Shown: piece after piece, positions 7,173 through 14,369 of the stretch | Numbering within the stretch: position 1 is the first letter of the stretch | Layout of the letters: each line of letters begins with the position of its first letter | Assembly (NCBI GenBank): GCA_049794535.1 | Contig: JBARCX010000274.1 | Span: 1 to 26,385, forward strand | Direction of reading: 5' to 3' | DNA from: JBARCX01 sp049794535 | GTDB taxonomy: Bacteria; Pseudomonadota; Gammaproteobacteria; Xanthomonadales; Rhodanobacteraceae | DNA length: 26,385 nt | Made by a program: the position numbers and the translations under genes | The notes under the pieces: generated by a model | The model's input: only the letters and a program-made list of their open reading frames with translations | The model's database searches: none | Told to the model about the DNA's origin: nothing

Positions 7173-7200
7173 ACAAACGGGCGCCGAGGCGCCCGTTTGT
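7173..7200 (-). terminator. Hairpin terminator of barrel paralogue 3
   Basis: acaaacgggcgcc (7173-7185) pairs over 13 bases with ggcgcccgtttgt (7188-7200), leaving a minimal loop. It lies 27 bases after the gene end. The T-run is included in the stem (GTTTGTCT on the minus strand). Confidence 0.78.
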
Positions 7201-7227
7201 AACGGCTAGCAACAGTAGTGGTGCTGA

Positions 7228-7962
7228 TCAGAACCGATATTCAACATTCAGCGACACAATGCCGGTGGAGCGCTTCACATCGGGGACTTCCACGCCGGTG
7301 GTGTTATCGCGAACCCGGCCCGTGCTGACATGGTAGTAATCGTAATGCGCGCCGACACCCCAGTGCTCATTGATGTCCCAACCCGTGCCGACGCCGGCAT
7401 ACCAGCCGCCGCGTCCGGAATCGCCACCTTTGCTAAGACCAAGACTCTGGCCAAGGCTGTTGTTGTAGTTGGTGCCATTGGAGTTACCGAAGAAGTAACC
7501 GCCGCGTGCTGCCAGGTACCACTGCGGGACCAAATTGATACGGCCGTTGACGCCTAGCATCCAGCCGCGCAGGGCATTGGAGCTGGTGCGCTGGTCCACT
7601 TCTTTATCGGACTCAAACACGTTCTTTACGGCGAAGTTGCCCAGATCGGTGTAACCACCTTCCAGGCCCATGGCCATGTCCTGGCCCACCTTCCAGCGAT
7701 AGCCGCCCACCAGGCCGTAGCCGGTGCGACGGCTACGATCGCCATGCAGAAAGTTGAAGGCGCCCTTGCTGTCGCCAAAACCGTTGTCACCATTGCCGCT
7801 GGTGCGGCCGACGTTGGCGTCGATAAACCAATTGCCACTGCCGACCGGCTGGTTGGGCAGATAATTTCCGTTGGGGGAGGTGCCGTTCGCGTCCTGTGCG
7901 AAGGCTGGGGTAGCCGCCAAACCGGCGACACTAAGGGCAATAGCCAAGAAAGTCTTGTTCAT
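7228..7962 (-). CDS. Outer-membrane beta-barrel protein, paralogue 3 (longest)
   Basis: A 244-residue member of the tandem set. The signal peptide MNKTFLAIALSVAGLAATPAFA is followed by DANGTSPNGN and an N-terminal insertion, then GNWFIDANVGRTSG, GYGLVGGYRW, MGLEGGYTDLGNFAVKNVF, MLGVNGRINL, WYLAARGGYFF, GWYAGVGTGWDI, WGVGAHYDYYH, and the C-terminal strand VSLNVEYRF. VGRTSG and YTDLGNFAVKNVF correspond to VGRTAI and YNDLGNIHAKNIF in paralogue 1, so these two appear closest. Longer loops explain the extra length. The ATG at 7962 is preceded by GGAG six bases away; the in-frame ATG at 7974 overlaps that site. It is divergent from transketolase. Confidence 0.88.
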   Translation of the reverse strand: MNKTFLAIALSVAGLAATPAFAQDANGTSPNGNYLPNQPVGSGNWFIDANVGRTSGNGDNGFGDSKGAFNFLHGDRSRRTGYGLVGGYRWKVGQDMAMGLEGGYTDLGNFAVKNVFESDKEVDQRTSSNALRGWMLGVNGRINLVPQWYLAARGGYFFGNSNGTNYNNSLGQSLGLSKGGDSGRGGWYAGVGTGWDINEHWGVGAHYDYYHVSTGRVRDNTTGVEVPDVKRSTGIVSLNVEYRF

Positions 7963-8058
7963 GTGTAGCTCCATTTATGGTGTGCTCCTGTATTCCGAGA
8001 CGGGCGCAGAACAGCATCGCCACAATCTGGACGCCGCAAGGAATTGCGGAGTCGGCCA

Positions 8059-8121
8059 TTAGATGGGGTTAAGCCTGAAAGGTTTCCATATCGGCTAACA
8101 AATAGTTAAGCGTAAGTTAAT
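8059..8121 (-). promoter_or_regulatory. Conserved promoter module of barrel paralogue 3
   Basis: Minus-strand array ATTAAC-N5-CTTAAC-N14-TATGGAAACC-N15-CATCTAA, the third copy with the same 63-base geometry. Here the two half-sites are the most similar (TTAAC-N6-TTAAC). It lies in the divergent gap shared with transketolase. Confidence 0.72.
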
Positions 8122-8229
8122 GTCAATGCTCTCGGCGGGCGAAATCGTGCCGTTTGTGTTGGCGACAGATGTTCCGTGATCGGCGACAATGCCCGCTTTT
8201 AGCCGTCACCTTTCCCGGAGAACCACCGA

Positions 8230-10239
8230 ATGACCACACGCCGCGAACTCGCCAACGCCGTGCGCGCTCTTGCTATGGACGCCGTGGAGCAGGCCAACTC
8301 TGGCCATCCGGGCATGCCGATGGGTATGGCGGACATCGCCGAGGTGTTGTGGAACGATTTTCTGCAGTTCAACCCGACGAATCCGAAGTGGTTCAATCGC
8401 GATCGTTTCGTACTTTCCAACGGTCACGGCTCGATGCTGCAGTACGCCTTACTGCACCTGACGGGGTTCGACCTGCCGATGGAGCAGCTCAAGCGCTTCC
8501 GCCAGCTGCATTCGAAAACCGCGGGTCATCCGGAAGCGAGCGAAACTCCAGGGGTGGAAACCACCACGGGTCCGCTGGGTCAGGGCTTGGCCAATGCCGT
8601 TGGCTTCGCACTCGCTGAGAAGGTGTTGGCAGCGCACTTCAACCGCCCAGGTCACGAGGTGGTTGATCATCACACCTACGTTTTCCTCGGCGATGGTTGC
8701 CTGATGGAAGGCATTTCGCACGAAGTGGCTTCGCTGGCCGGTACTTGGCAGTTGGGCAAGCTGGTCGCGATCTACGATGACAATGGGATCTCGATCGACG
8801 GCGAAGTGCACGGCTGGTTCACCGACAACACGCCGGAACGCTTCGAGGCCTACGGCTGGAACGTGATCCGTCATGTCGACGGTCATGATGCCGAGGCAGT
8901 CGCTAAGGCACTGAAAGCCGCCACCAGCCAGCACGACAAGCCCACGCTGATCTGCGCTAAAACCATCATCGGCTTTGGTGCGCCGAACAAGCAGGGCAAG
9001 GAAGAGAGTCACGGTGCGGCGCTGGGCAAGAGCGAAATTGCCGCCGCCCGCGCACAGCTCGGCTGGAACTACGCCCCGTTCGAAATCCCTGCCGACATTT
9101 ACGCTGGCTGGGATGCAAAGGCCGCTGGCGCCAAGCGCGAGCAAACGTGGAACGATGCGTTTGCAACCTATGCCGCCGCTCATCCGGCATTGGCCGCCGA
9201 GTTCAAGCGTCGCATTGCGGGTGAACTGCCGGCAGACTGGGCCGAGAAGTCGCAGGCCTATGTCGCCAAGTTGCAGGTCGAAGGTCCGGATGTCGCTTCA
9301 CGCAAAGCCTCACAGATGACGCTGGATGCCTTTGGTCCGTTGCTGCCGGAACTGATCGGTGGCTCGGCCGATTTGGCCGGCTCCAATCTCACCAAGTGGA
9401 AGGGCAGCCTGGATGCCGCCACCGGCAACAGCTCGGATGGCAAGGGCAATTACATCTATTACGGCGTGCGCGAATTCGGTATGAGCGCGATCGCCAATGG
9501 CCTGGCGCTGCACGCTGGTTTCATTCCGTATGACGCCACCTTCCTGGTGTTCTCCGACTATGCACGCAACGCGGTGCGCATGAGCGCGCTGATTCCGGCA
9601 CATGCGATCCATGTCTACACGCACGACTCGATCGGTTTGGGCGAAGACGGCCCGACCCATCAGCCGGTCGAGCATCTCGCTTCGCTCCGTTACATCCCGA
9701 ACAATCAGGTGTGGCGTCCGTGCGATGCGGTGGAATCGGCGATGTCGTGGAAGCTCGCCATCGAGCGCAAGGGCAACCCGGCTTGCTTGGTGTTCTCGCG
9801 ACAGACTCTCAAGCACCAGCAGCGCACCGAGCAGCAGGTGGCGGACATTGCGCGCGGTGCCTATGTACTGTCCGATCCACTGGACACCAAGTTCAAGGCC
9901 ATCCTGATCGCCACCGGTTCGGAAGTGGAGCTGGCGATGGAGGCTGCGCGCACCTTGGCGCAGCAGAATGTGCCGGTGCGCGTGGTGTCCATGCCATGTA
10001 CGGAAGTGTTCGATGCACAGCCGGTGGAATACCGTGAAGGCGTGCTGCCGGGCTGGTGCCGCGCTCGCGTCGCAGTAGAAGCGGCTACGGCCGACTTCTG
10101 GAGCAAGTACGTGGGCTTGGACGGCGAGGTGGTCGGTATGACCACGTTCGGTGCTTCCGCACCGGCACCGCAATTGTTCGAGTACTTCGGTTTTACCGTG
10201 GCCCATGTGGTCGATGCGGTGAAGCGCGTTATCCGCTAA
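8230..10239 (+). CDS. tkt: Transketolase
   Basis: A 669-residue thiamine-diphosphate enzyme that moves two-carbon units between sugar phosphates in the pentose phosphate pathway. The N-terminal domain has ANSGHPGMPMGMADIAEVLW, LSNGHGSMLQYALLHLTG, TTGPLGQGLANAVG, and the diphosphate/Mg motif GDGCLMEGISHEVASLAG ending in YDDN. The middle domain shows YYGVREFGMSAIANGLALH, with the catalytic Glu, and THDSIGLGEDGPTHQPVEHLASLR. The C-terminal domain ends MTTFGASAPAPQLFEYFGFT. The length matches bacterial TktA (about 660). The start follows a CGGAGAA ribosome site. It is divergent from the third barrel gene and followed by a GC-rich hairpin. Confidence 0.97.
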   Translation: MTTRRELANAVRALAMDAVEQANSGHPGMPMGMADIAEVLWNDFLQFNPTNPKWFNRDRFVLSNGHGSMLQYALLHLTGFDLPMEQLKRFRQLHSKTAGHPEASETPGVETTTGPLGQGLANAVGFALAEKVLAAHFNRPGHEVVDHHTYVFLGDGCLMEGISHEVASLAGTWQLGKLVAIYDDNGISIDGEVHGWFTDNTPERFEAYGWNVIRHVDGHDAEAVAKALKAATSQHDKPTLICAKTIIGFGAPNKQGKEESHGAALGKSEIAAARAQLGWNYAPFEIPADIYAGWDAKAAGAKREQTWNDAFATYAAAHPALAAEFKRRIAGELPADWAEKSQAYVAKLQVEGPDVASRKASQMTLDAFGPLLPELIGGSADLAGSNLTKWKGSLDAATGNSSDGKGNYIYYGVREFGMSAIANGLALHAGFIPYDATFLVFSDYARNAVRMSALIPAHAIHVYTHDSIGLGEDGPTHQPVEHLASLRYIPNNQVWRPCDAVESAMSWKLAIERKGNPACLVFSRQTLKHQQRTEQQVADIARGAYVLSDPLDTKFKAILIATGSEVELAMEAARTLAQQNVPVRVVSMPCTEVFDAQPVEYREGVLPGWCRARVAVEAATADFWSKYVGLDGEVVGMTTFGASAPAPQLFEYFGFTVAHVVDAVKRVIR

Positions 10240-10250
10240 ATCGCTTGTCA

Positions 10251-10275
10251 TCGGCGGGTGCGCCGCACCCGCCGA
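10251..10275 (+). terminator. GC-rich hairpin after transketolase
   Basis: tcggcgggtgcg pairs with cgcacccgccga around a single base, so the real loop is probably three bases with an 11-bp stem. It lies 11 bases past the stop codon. No T-run follows, so termination may be incomplete. Confidence 0.45.
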
Positions 10276-10294
10276 AAGCCTCAATGCAAAGGAT

Positions 10295-10314
10295 CGGCTA
10301 GGCTAGCCTAGCCG
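10295..10314. promoter_or_regulatory. 20-bp perfect palindrome with three CTAG units
   Basis: cggctaggctagcctagccg is its own reverse complement and contains CTAG three times. It lies 64 bases upstream of the small membrane protein gene and is a candidate binding site for a dimeric regulator. Confidence 0.5.
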
Positions 10315-10378
10315 TCGCGAGGGAGGGCATCAGACGATGCTTCGCGGTAGCTTCCTTTGACTGAAGGGGTATACGGAT

Positions 10379-10807
10379 ATGTCTATGTTCGGTGCGCTGG
10401 CAGGCTTAGGCCTGCTCGGCATATTTGTGATGTTTGTTGCGGGAATACTGCTCGCCGGGCTAGTGCTGTCGGTGGCTTATCGCATGGTGGTTGGGTTCAT
10501 GCCTTCGTACCCGCGAGCATTGGGTGCTGCGGTGGTGGCGTGGCTAGCGTCGTTCGTGATCACCGTGATACTGCGCTTGGCGTTACCAACCGGGCTAAGT
10601 AGTTTCCTTGCACTTGTCGTGCAATTCCTGGTGGGCGCTGCCGTGATCAATGCGCTTCTGAAGTTGCGCGACGGTGCTGCGCTAGGTTACGGCAAGGCGT
10701 GCCTGGTGGAGTTGGTCTACCTGGTGGCCTTTATCGTGCTGGGCGTGATCATCGGTGTGATCGTGGTTCTGCTGTTCGGCAGCATGCTGGCTTCGGGCAT
10801 GCATTGA
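10379..10807 (+). CDS. Small four-helix membrane protein, unknown function
   Basis: A 142-residue very hydrophobic protein with four predicted membrane segments, near residues 5-33, 46-66, 72-92 and 108-136. A short polar stretch KLRDGAALGYGKACLVE lies between the third and fourth. AAGGGG stands nine bases before the ATG. I do not recognise the family. The gene stands alone: a GC-rich hairpin and a 20-bp palindrome lie upstream, and a 15-bp bidirectional terminator follows. The opposite-strand gene beyond that terminator also encodes a four-helix protein of similar size (137 residues), but I see no clear sequence match between them. Confidence 0.75.
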   Translation: MSMFGALAGLGLLGIFVMFVAGILLAGLVLSVAYRMVVGFMPSYPRALGAAVVAWLASFVITVILRLALPTGLSSFLALVVQFLVGAAVINALLKLRDGAALGYGKACLVELVYLVAFIVLGVIIGVIVVLLFGSMLASGMH

Positions 10808-10845
10808 TCCCTGTTGGGAATCCCGAAAGCGAACCCCGCATGGTT

Positions 10846-10881
10846 TGAAACAAGGCAGCCCAATGAGGCTGCCTTGTTTCA
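10846..10881. terminator. Bidirectional terminator between convergent membrane-protein genes
   Basis: A 15-bp perfect stem: tgaaacaaggcagcc (10846-10860) pairs with ggctgccttgtttca (10867-10881) around caatga. T-rich ends on both strands lie inside the stem. It ends both the gene at 10379-10807 and the purC operon. Confidence 0.75.
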
Positions 10882-10892
10882 TCACTAGCGAA

Positions 10893-11306
10893 TTACGCCA
10901 TGCCAAATGTCGTAGCAATGCCAAAGGCCACAGCCATCACCGCGGCCACTGCCATGCAGGCACTGGTAGGACGGATACGCCGCGCGTCGTAGCGTGGGAT
11001 CAGTCGCCACAGCAACAGCACGCCGATCAGCATGTCGATCACCAGCACAATGCGCAGCAGGCTAGAGGTGAGCAGTGCGCCATAGGGCGGCCTGACATGG
11101 CCCTCGTGTATGGCTACGCCAGCAATCAACAGCACGCCGACCATGGTCCACAGCAGGCAGGCCAAGTAGGTGCGATTGAACACGGTAGGCGCGCGCTCGC
11201 ACCAGCGCAGCACCACCCATGCGATCAGTGCGCAGAACAATGCGCCGATGCTGCTGTAAAGAACCCATGACACCAAGCTACTGAGCAGGGTAAGCAGCGC
11301 CGTCAT
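10893..11306 (-). CDS. Four-helix membrane protein, unknown function (last gene of purC operon)
   Basis: A 137-residue hydrophobic protein. Segments near residues 2-33, 44-64, 76-100 and 113-135 look membrane-embedded, separated by VLRWCERAPTVFNRTY and RLIPRYDARRIRPT. The start overlaps the stop codon of the DUF962 gene by four bases (ATGA), so the two are translationally coupled. The family is not recognised by eye. The coupling suggests its product works with, or is made in proportion to, the DUF962 membrane protein. A 15-bp terminator begins just past its stop codon. Confidence 0.75.
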   Translation of the reverse strand: MTALLTLLSSLVSWVLYSSIGALFCALIAWVVLRWCERAPTVFNRTYLACLLWTMVGVLLIAGVAIHEGHVRPPYGALLTSSLLRIVLVIDMLIGVLLLWRLIPRYDARRIRPTSACMAVAAVMAVAFGIATTFGMA

Positions 11307-11773
11307 GCAGCTGCCTTCATGCCCAACTTACGCAGCAGTTTTTCCATCAGCCAGGCGGGGCCGATCAGCAGATACGAAAGATCGGTGAGAAAACTGGGGC
11401 GCCGTCCTTCGTACTTGTGGCCGATGAACTGGCCGACCCACGCGACGACGAACACGGCCACTGCGAGCCAGCGAAGATTGGCCGCACCGAGCAGGTTGAA
11501 CAGTCCCGCACTGATCAGTGCCAACACTGCGAAGGCGAGTAGCAGCGTCATGCCGAGTCGGTGCGAGTGCTTCCAGTACCAGAAAAACGACAGCACGATC
11601 GCGAGGACGGCCCAGGCGCCTTGGCGTGCAAACTCCGCCGGTACCGGCACCGTCCACAGCAGTGCGATGACGCTCCACACAATGGGGGGCACGCAGATCC
11701 AGTGCAGGCGCTGGTTGATCGGGTTCTGGTGATCGCCGCTATAGCTATCGAGCCAATTCTGCATGGTGCGCAT
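11303..11773 (-). CDS. DUF962 / Mpo1-like membrane protein
   Basis: A 156-residue membrane protein with the DUF962 signature. The N-terminal NWLDSYSGDHQNPINQRLHWICVPP carries the conserved His pair (His15 and His24). The C-terminal GQFIGHKYEGRRPSFLTDLSYLLIGPAWLMEKLL carries the third conserved His. Three to four hydrophobic segments lie between. In yeast the family member Mpo1 is an iron-dependent dioxygenase in fatty-acid alpha-oxidation; whether bacterial members do this is not established here. The ATG at 11773 is preceded by AAGGGGG. The gene is third in the operon purC - SMR - DUF962 - 137-residue protein, 29 bases after the SMR gene. Confidence 0.88.
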   Translation of the reverse strand: MRTMQNWLDSYSGDHQNPINQRLHWICVPPIVWSVIALLWTVPVPAEFARQGAWAVLAIVLSFFWYWKHSHRLGMTLLLAFAVLALISAGLFNLLGAANLRWLAVAVFVVAWVGQFIGHKYEGRRPSFLTDLSYLLIGPAWLMEKLLRKLGMKAAA

Positions 11774-11802
11774 CGAAAACCCCCTTCAGTGATGATGTGC
11801 CG

Positions 11803-12135
11803 TCAATGGGTACCGGATCGGGACAACAAATTCAGCACCAACACGCCGGCAATGATCAGCGCGATGCCGATCACGCCGGCCAGATCGATCTTCTGGCGGA
11901 ACACCAGTACACCGATAAGCGTGATCAGCACCGTACCCGCGCCTGACCATACGGCATAGGCGATGCCCACCGGAATCTGCTTCAACGTGAGACTGAGAAA
12001 GTAGAACGCTACACCGTAGCCGGCAACCACTACCATGCTCGGCAGCAGTCGGCTGAAGCCAGCGGAGGCCTTCAGCGCGCTGGTGCCGACCACTTCGGCA
12101 AGGATCGCGAGGGCAAGCGTCAGCCAGGCGTTCAT
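11803..12135 (-). CDS. Small multidrug resistance (SMR) exporter, EmrE/Qac type
   Basis: A 110-residue four-helix transporter. The essential membrane glutamate is at position 14 (AILAEVVGTSALKAS), exactly as in EmrE. GFSRLLPS, the IPVGIAYAVWSGAGTVLI helix and the C-terminal AGVLVLNLLSRSGTH closely follow the EmrE pattern. SMR proteins are antiparallel homodimers exchanging protons for cationic drugs or quaternary amines. The GFSRL and IPVGIAYAVWSG motifs point to the Qac/EmrE branch rather than the guanidinium exporter branch; this is a by-eye call. Its ATG overlaps the purC stop codon by one base (TAATG), so it is translationally coupled to a purine biosynthesis gene. Confidence 0.9.
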   Translation of the reverse strand: MNAWLTLALAILAEVVGTSALKASAGFSRLLPSMVVVAGYGVAFYFLSLTLKQIPVGIAYAVWSGAGTVLITLIGVLVFRQKIDLAGVIGIALIIAGVLVLNLLSRSGTH

Positions 12136-13031
12136 TAGTCCAGTTGAATGCCGGCGAGTTTCTGCAGTGCTTCGGCGTACTTGGCCGCGGTACCGGCGAT
12201 GACTTCGGTCGGAACCTTCGGGCCGGGAGCCTTCTTGTTCCAGTCGAGCGTCTCGAGATAGTCGCGCACGAACTGCTTGTCGTAGCTGGGCGGACTGATG
12301 CCTACGCGATATTCGTCCGCGGGCCAGAAGCGCGAAGAATCAGGCGTCAGCATCTCGTCCATCACGTACAGCTTGCCGTGCTCGTCGGTGCCGAACTCGA
12401 ACTTGGTGTCCGCAATGATGATGCCGCGCGTAGCGGCATAAGCGGCTGCCCACTTGTAGATGGCGAGCGTGGCGTCGCGTACCTGTTCGGCCAGATCCGC
12501 ACCTACGGCGGCGACGACAGCATCGAAACTCACGTTCTCGTCGTGGTCACCCACGGCGGCCTTGGTCGAGGGTGTAAAGATCGGTTCCGGTAGCTGCTCA
12601 GCCTGCTGCAAGCCCACTGGCAGCTGCATGCCGCATAGCGAACCACTGCGCTGATAATCCTTCCAGCCCGAGCCAATCAAATAGCCGCGCGCGATAGCCT
12701 CTACCGGCACCGGCTTCAGCCGTTTGGTCACCACCGCGCGCTTCTCATAAAGCTTCAGGTCGGTACCCGCCGGCATCACTTCACTAAGCGGCGTGTGCAG
12801 CAGATGGTTGGGCATGATGTGCGCGGTCTTGCCGAACCAGAAGTTGGAGATCTGGGTGAGCATCTCGCCCTTGCCTGGAATGGGATCGGGCAGCACCACA
12901 TCGAAGGCTGACAGGCGGTCGGTGGCGACGATCAGCAGGCGATTGTCTGAAAGGGCATGGACATCACGCACCTTGCCGCGGTGAATCAGATCCAGTCCGG
13001 GCAGGTCGGTTTGCAGCAGGGTGGTGGGCAC
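12135..13031 (-). CDS. purC: Phosphoribosylaminoimidazole-succinocarboxamide synthase (SAICAR synthetase)
   Basis: A 298-residue enzyme joining aspartate to CAIR with ATP in purine biosynthesis. Landmarks: LIHRGKVRDVH at the nucleotide-binding loop, LLIVATDRLSAFDVVLPDPIPGKGEMLTQIS, VPVEAIARGYLIGSGWKDY (the SAICAR signature), and IIADTKFEFG followed by VMDEMLTPDSSRFWP. The length near 300 marks the long, Ade1-like form; the short E. coli type has about 240. It starts an operon with the SMR, DUF962 and 137-residue membrane genes. It is divergent from the cytochrome c gene across 133 bases, which contain a ggcatt-gcg-aatgcc dyad (13044-13058) close to its start. Confidence 0.96.
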   Translation of the reverse strand: MPTTLLQTDLPGLDLIHRGKVRDVHALSDNRLLIVATDRLSAFDVVLPDPIPGKGEMLTQISNFWFGKTAHIMPNHLLHTPLSEVMPAGTDLKLYEKRAVVTKRLKPVPVEAIARGYLIGSGWKDYQRSGSLCGMQLPVGLQQAEQLPEPIFTPSTKAAVGDHDENVSFDAVVAAVGADLAEQVRDATLAIYKWAAAYAATRGIIIADTKFEFGTDEHGKLYVMDEMLTPDSSRFWPADEYRVGISPPSYDKQFVRDYLETLDWNKKAPGPKVPTEVIAGTAAKYAEALQKLAGIQLD

Positions 13032-13113
13032 AGACGACTCCAGGGCATTGCGAATGCCGTCATTGTAGCGGCCATGCGTCGCATGGGTCGTACACGCACG
13101 ACAAGAAGGCGAC

Positions 13114-13122
13114 TGATAGAAT
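13114..13122 (+). promoter_or_regulatory. Extended -10 promoter for cytochrome c - djlA
   Basis: TGATAGAAT carries a TG-n extended -10 (TAGAAT at 13117-13122). It predicts a start near 13129 and a leader of about 36 bases. No convincing -35 is visible, as is common for extended -10 promoters. Confidence 0.5.
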
Positions 13123-13164
13123 CGGCCCCTTTATCGTCTACCCCATACCGCCCATCCCTTGCCG

Positions 13165-13485
13165 ATGCGAACCGTACTGACCGCGGCACTCAGCCTCGCT
13201 ATTGCCCTGCCTGCCGTGGCCGGCCCGCCGCCAAAGCCCACGCGCCTAGGCTTGTGTGCCGCCTGTCATGGCGAGACCGGCATGGCGCAGATTCCCGGTG
13301 CGCCGAATCTGGCCGGGCAGCGGTTGGACTACCTGCGCAAGGCTCTCGCGGACTACCGCGACGGTAGCCGCAATGTGCCGTTGATGCGTGCGGCCATCGG
13401 CCCGATCAGCGATGCCGATCTCGATGCACTCGCGCGCTGGTACAGCGCACAGACACCCACGCCACCGGCGCCATCACCACCATGA
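13165..13485 (+). CDS. Small periplasmic c-type cytochrome
   Basis: A 106-residue protein with a signal peptide MRTVLTAALSLAIALPAVAG and one haem-binding motif CAACH (Cys31, Cys34, His35). The probable axial Met is Met74 in SRNVPLM, followed by the C-terminal helix SDADLDALARWYSAQ. This is the layout of class I cytochromes of the c4/c553 type (one half of a c4). It would carry electrons in the periplasm, probably near a terminal oxidase. I start at the ATG 13165, where the signal peptide begins; an in-frame TTG at 13159 adds two residues. Its stop overlaps the ATG of the next gene by four bases. The tail is rich in Pro and Thr. Confidence 0.9.
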   Translation: MRTVLTAALSLAIALPAVAGPPPKPTRLGLCAACHGETGMAQIPGAPNLAGQRLDYLRKALADYRDGSRNVPLMRAAIGPISDADLDALARWYSAQTPTPPAPSPP

Positions 13486-14288
13486 GTTACACCTATACCT
13501 TCTGGTTCGCCGTGTGCGGTCTGTTACTCGGTCACGGCATGACGGGTGCGGCTGTCGGCGCGGTGGTCGGTTTCGTGCTGGATAACCTGCGATACAGCCA
13601 GCGTCGTGGTGCTACCCCGGAAGCGGGTGGGTTCGTCGGGCCACTGTTTACCCTGCTTGGTGCGGTGGCGAAATCGGATGGTCGCGTATCCGAGGCAGAG
13701 ATCGCCGTCGCCGAGCGGATGATGACTCGCATGGGCCTCACCCCCGCGCAGCGTCAGCAGGCCGTGGCCAGTTTCAATACCGGCAAGCAGCCGGAGTTCG
13801 ACGTTACCCCCACGATCAATGAGCTACGCCAATGGGTGGGCTTGCGTCGTGACCATGCATTCCCGGTGCTCGATGTGGTGATCGAAACCGTGCTCGCCGA
13901 GGGCAACCCGCCGCCGGAAAAGATGGCGATCCTGCGTCAGCTTGCCTTCGCACTGCGCGTCAGCGACATGGAGCTGATGGCGCTGATGGCGATGAAGGGC
14001 TATGCGTGGAACGCCCCTGGCGGTGGTCAGCGCGGTTACGGCTCGAGCGGTGGTGGTTATGTGCCGCCACAGCGCAGCACGCAAGGGCCAGATCCCTACG
14101 CCGTACTCGGCATTTCGCGCAGCGTGGATGACCGTGGGGTAAAACGTGCCTATCGCAAATTAATTTCCGAGCATCATCCGGATCGCCTCGGCGATTTGCC
14201 TGAAGATATGCGCAAGCGTGCGGAATCCCGCGCCAGCGAAATCAACGCAGCGTACGAGCGGATCAAGGCCGAACGCGGCTTCAAGTAA
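13482..14288 (+). CDS. djlA: DjlA-like membrane-anchored J-domain co-chaperone (TerB + DnaJ)
   Basis: A 268-residue protein with the three-part DjlA layout. Residues about 5-33 are a glycine-rich membrane anchor (GLLLGHGMTGAAVGAVVG). Residues about 50-165 form a TerB-like helical domain (LGAVAKSDGRVSEAEIAVAERMM is characteristic). A glycine-rich linker GGGQRGYGSSGGGY follows, and the C-terminal J domain carries the HPD triad at 232-234 (EHHPDRLG). The J domain stimulates DnaK ATPase, with the membrane as the likely site of action. It overlaps the cytochrome c gene by four bases (ATGA), so the pair is translationally coupled; the link to cytochrome maturation or envelope stress is inference only. 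Confidence 0.9.
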   Translation: MSYTYTFWFAVCGLLLGHGMTGAAVGAVVGFVLDNLRYSQRRGATPEAGGFVGPLFTLLGAVAKSDGRVSEAEIAVAERMMTRMGLTPAQRQQAVASFNTGKQPEFDVTPTINELRQWVGLRRDHAFPVLDVVIETVLAEGNPPPEKMAILRQLAFALRVSDMELMALMAMKGYAWNAPGGGQRGYGSSGGGYVPPQRSTQGPDPYAVLGISRSVDDRGVKRAYRKLISEHHPDRLGDLPEDMRKRAESRASEINAAYERIKAERGFK

Positions 14289-14296
14289 CCTCGACA

Positions 14297-14322
14297 GGCA
14301 GGGCGGCCGTTAGCCGCCTGCC
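14297..14322 (+). terminator. Bulged hairpin between djlA and rpe
   Basis: ggcagggcggc pairs with gccgcctgcc around a five-base loop, with one bulged base. It has no T-run, so it may only attenuate transcription into rpe. Confidence 0.3.
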
Positions 14323-14369
14323 GTGATCGCGGCGGGATGCCGCCCCTAATCGCATAGCTGGTAACCGTC

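Noticed and set aside
8159..8190. Direct repeat ggcgaca at 8161 and 8183 upstream of tkt
   Set aside because: The two copies are 22 bases apart and overlap possible promoter hexamers (TTGGCG, GACAAT), but the 20-base spacer is too long and seven-base repeats are expected by chance.
9310..10284. 324-codon minus-strand frame opposite transketolase
   Set aside because: Antisense shadow of tkt; composition is unlike a real protein and no ribosome site is visible.
13044..13058. ggcatt-gcg-aatgcc dyad near the purC start as a PurR site
   Set aside because: It does not resemble the known PurR operator and is too short to call.
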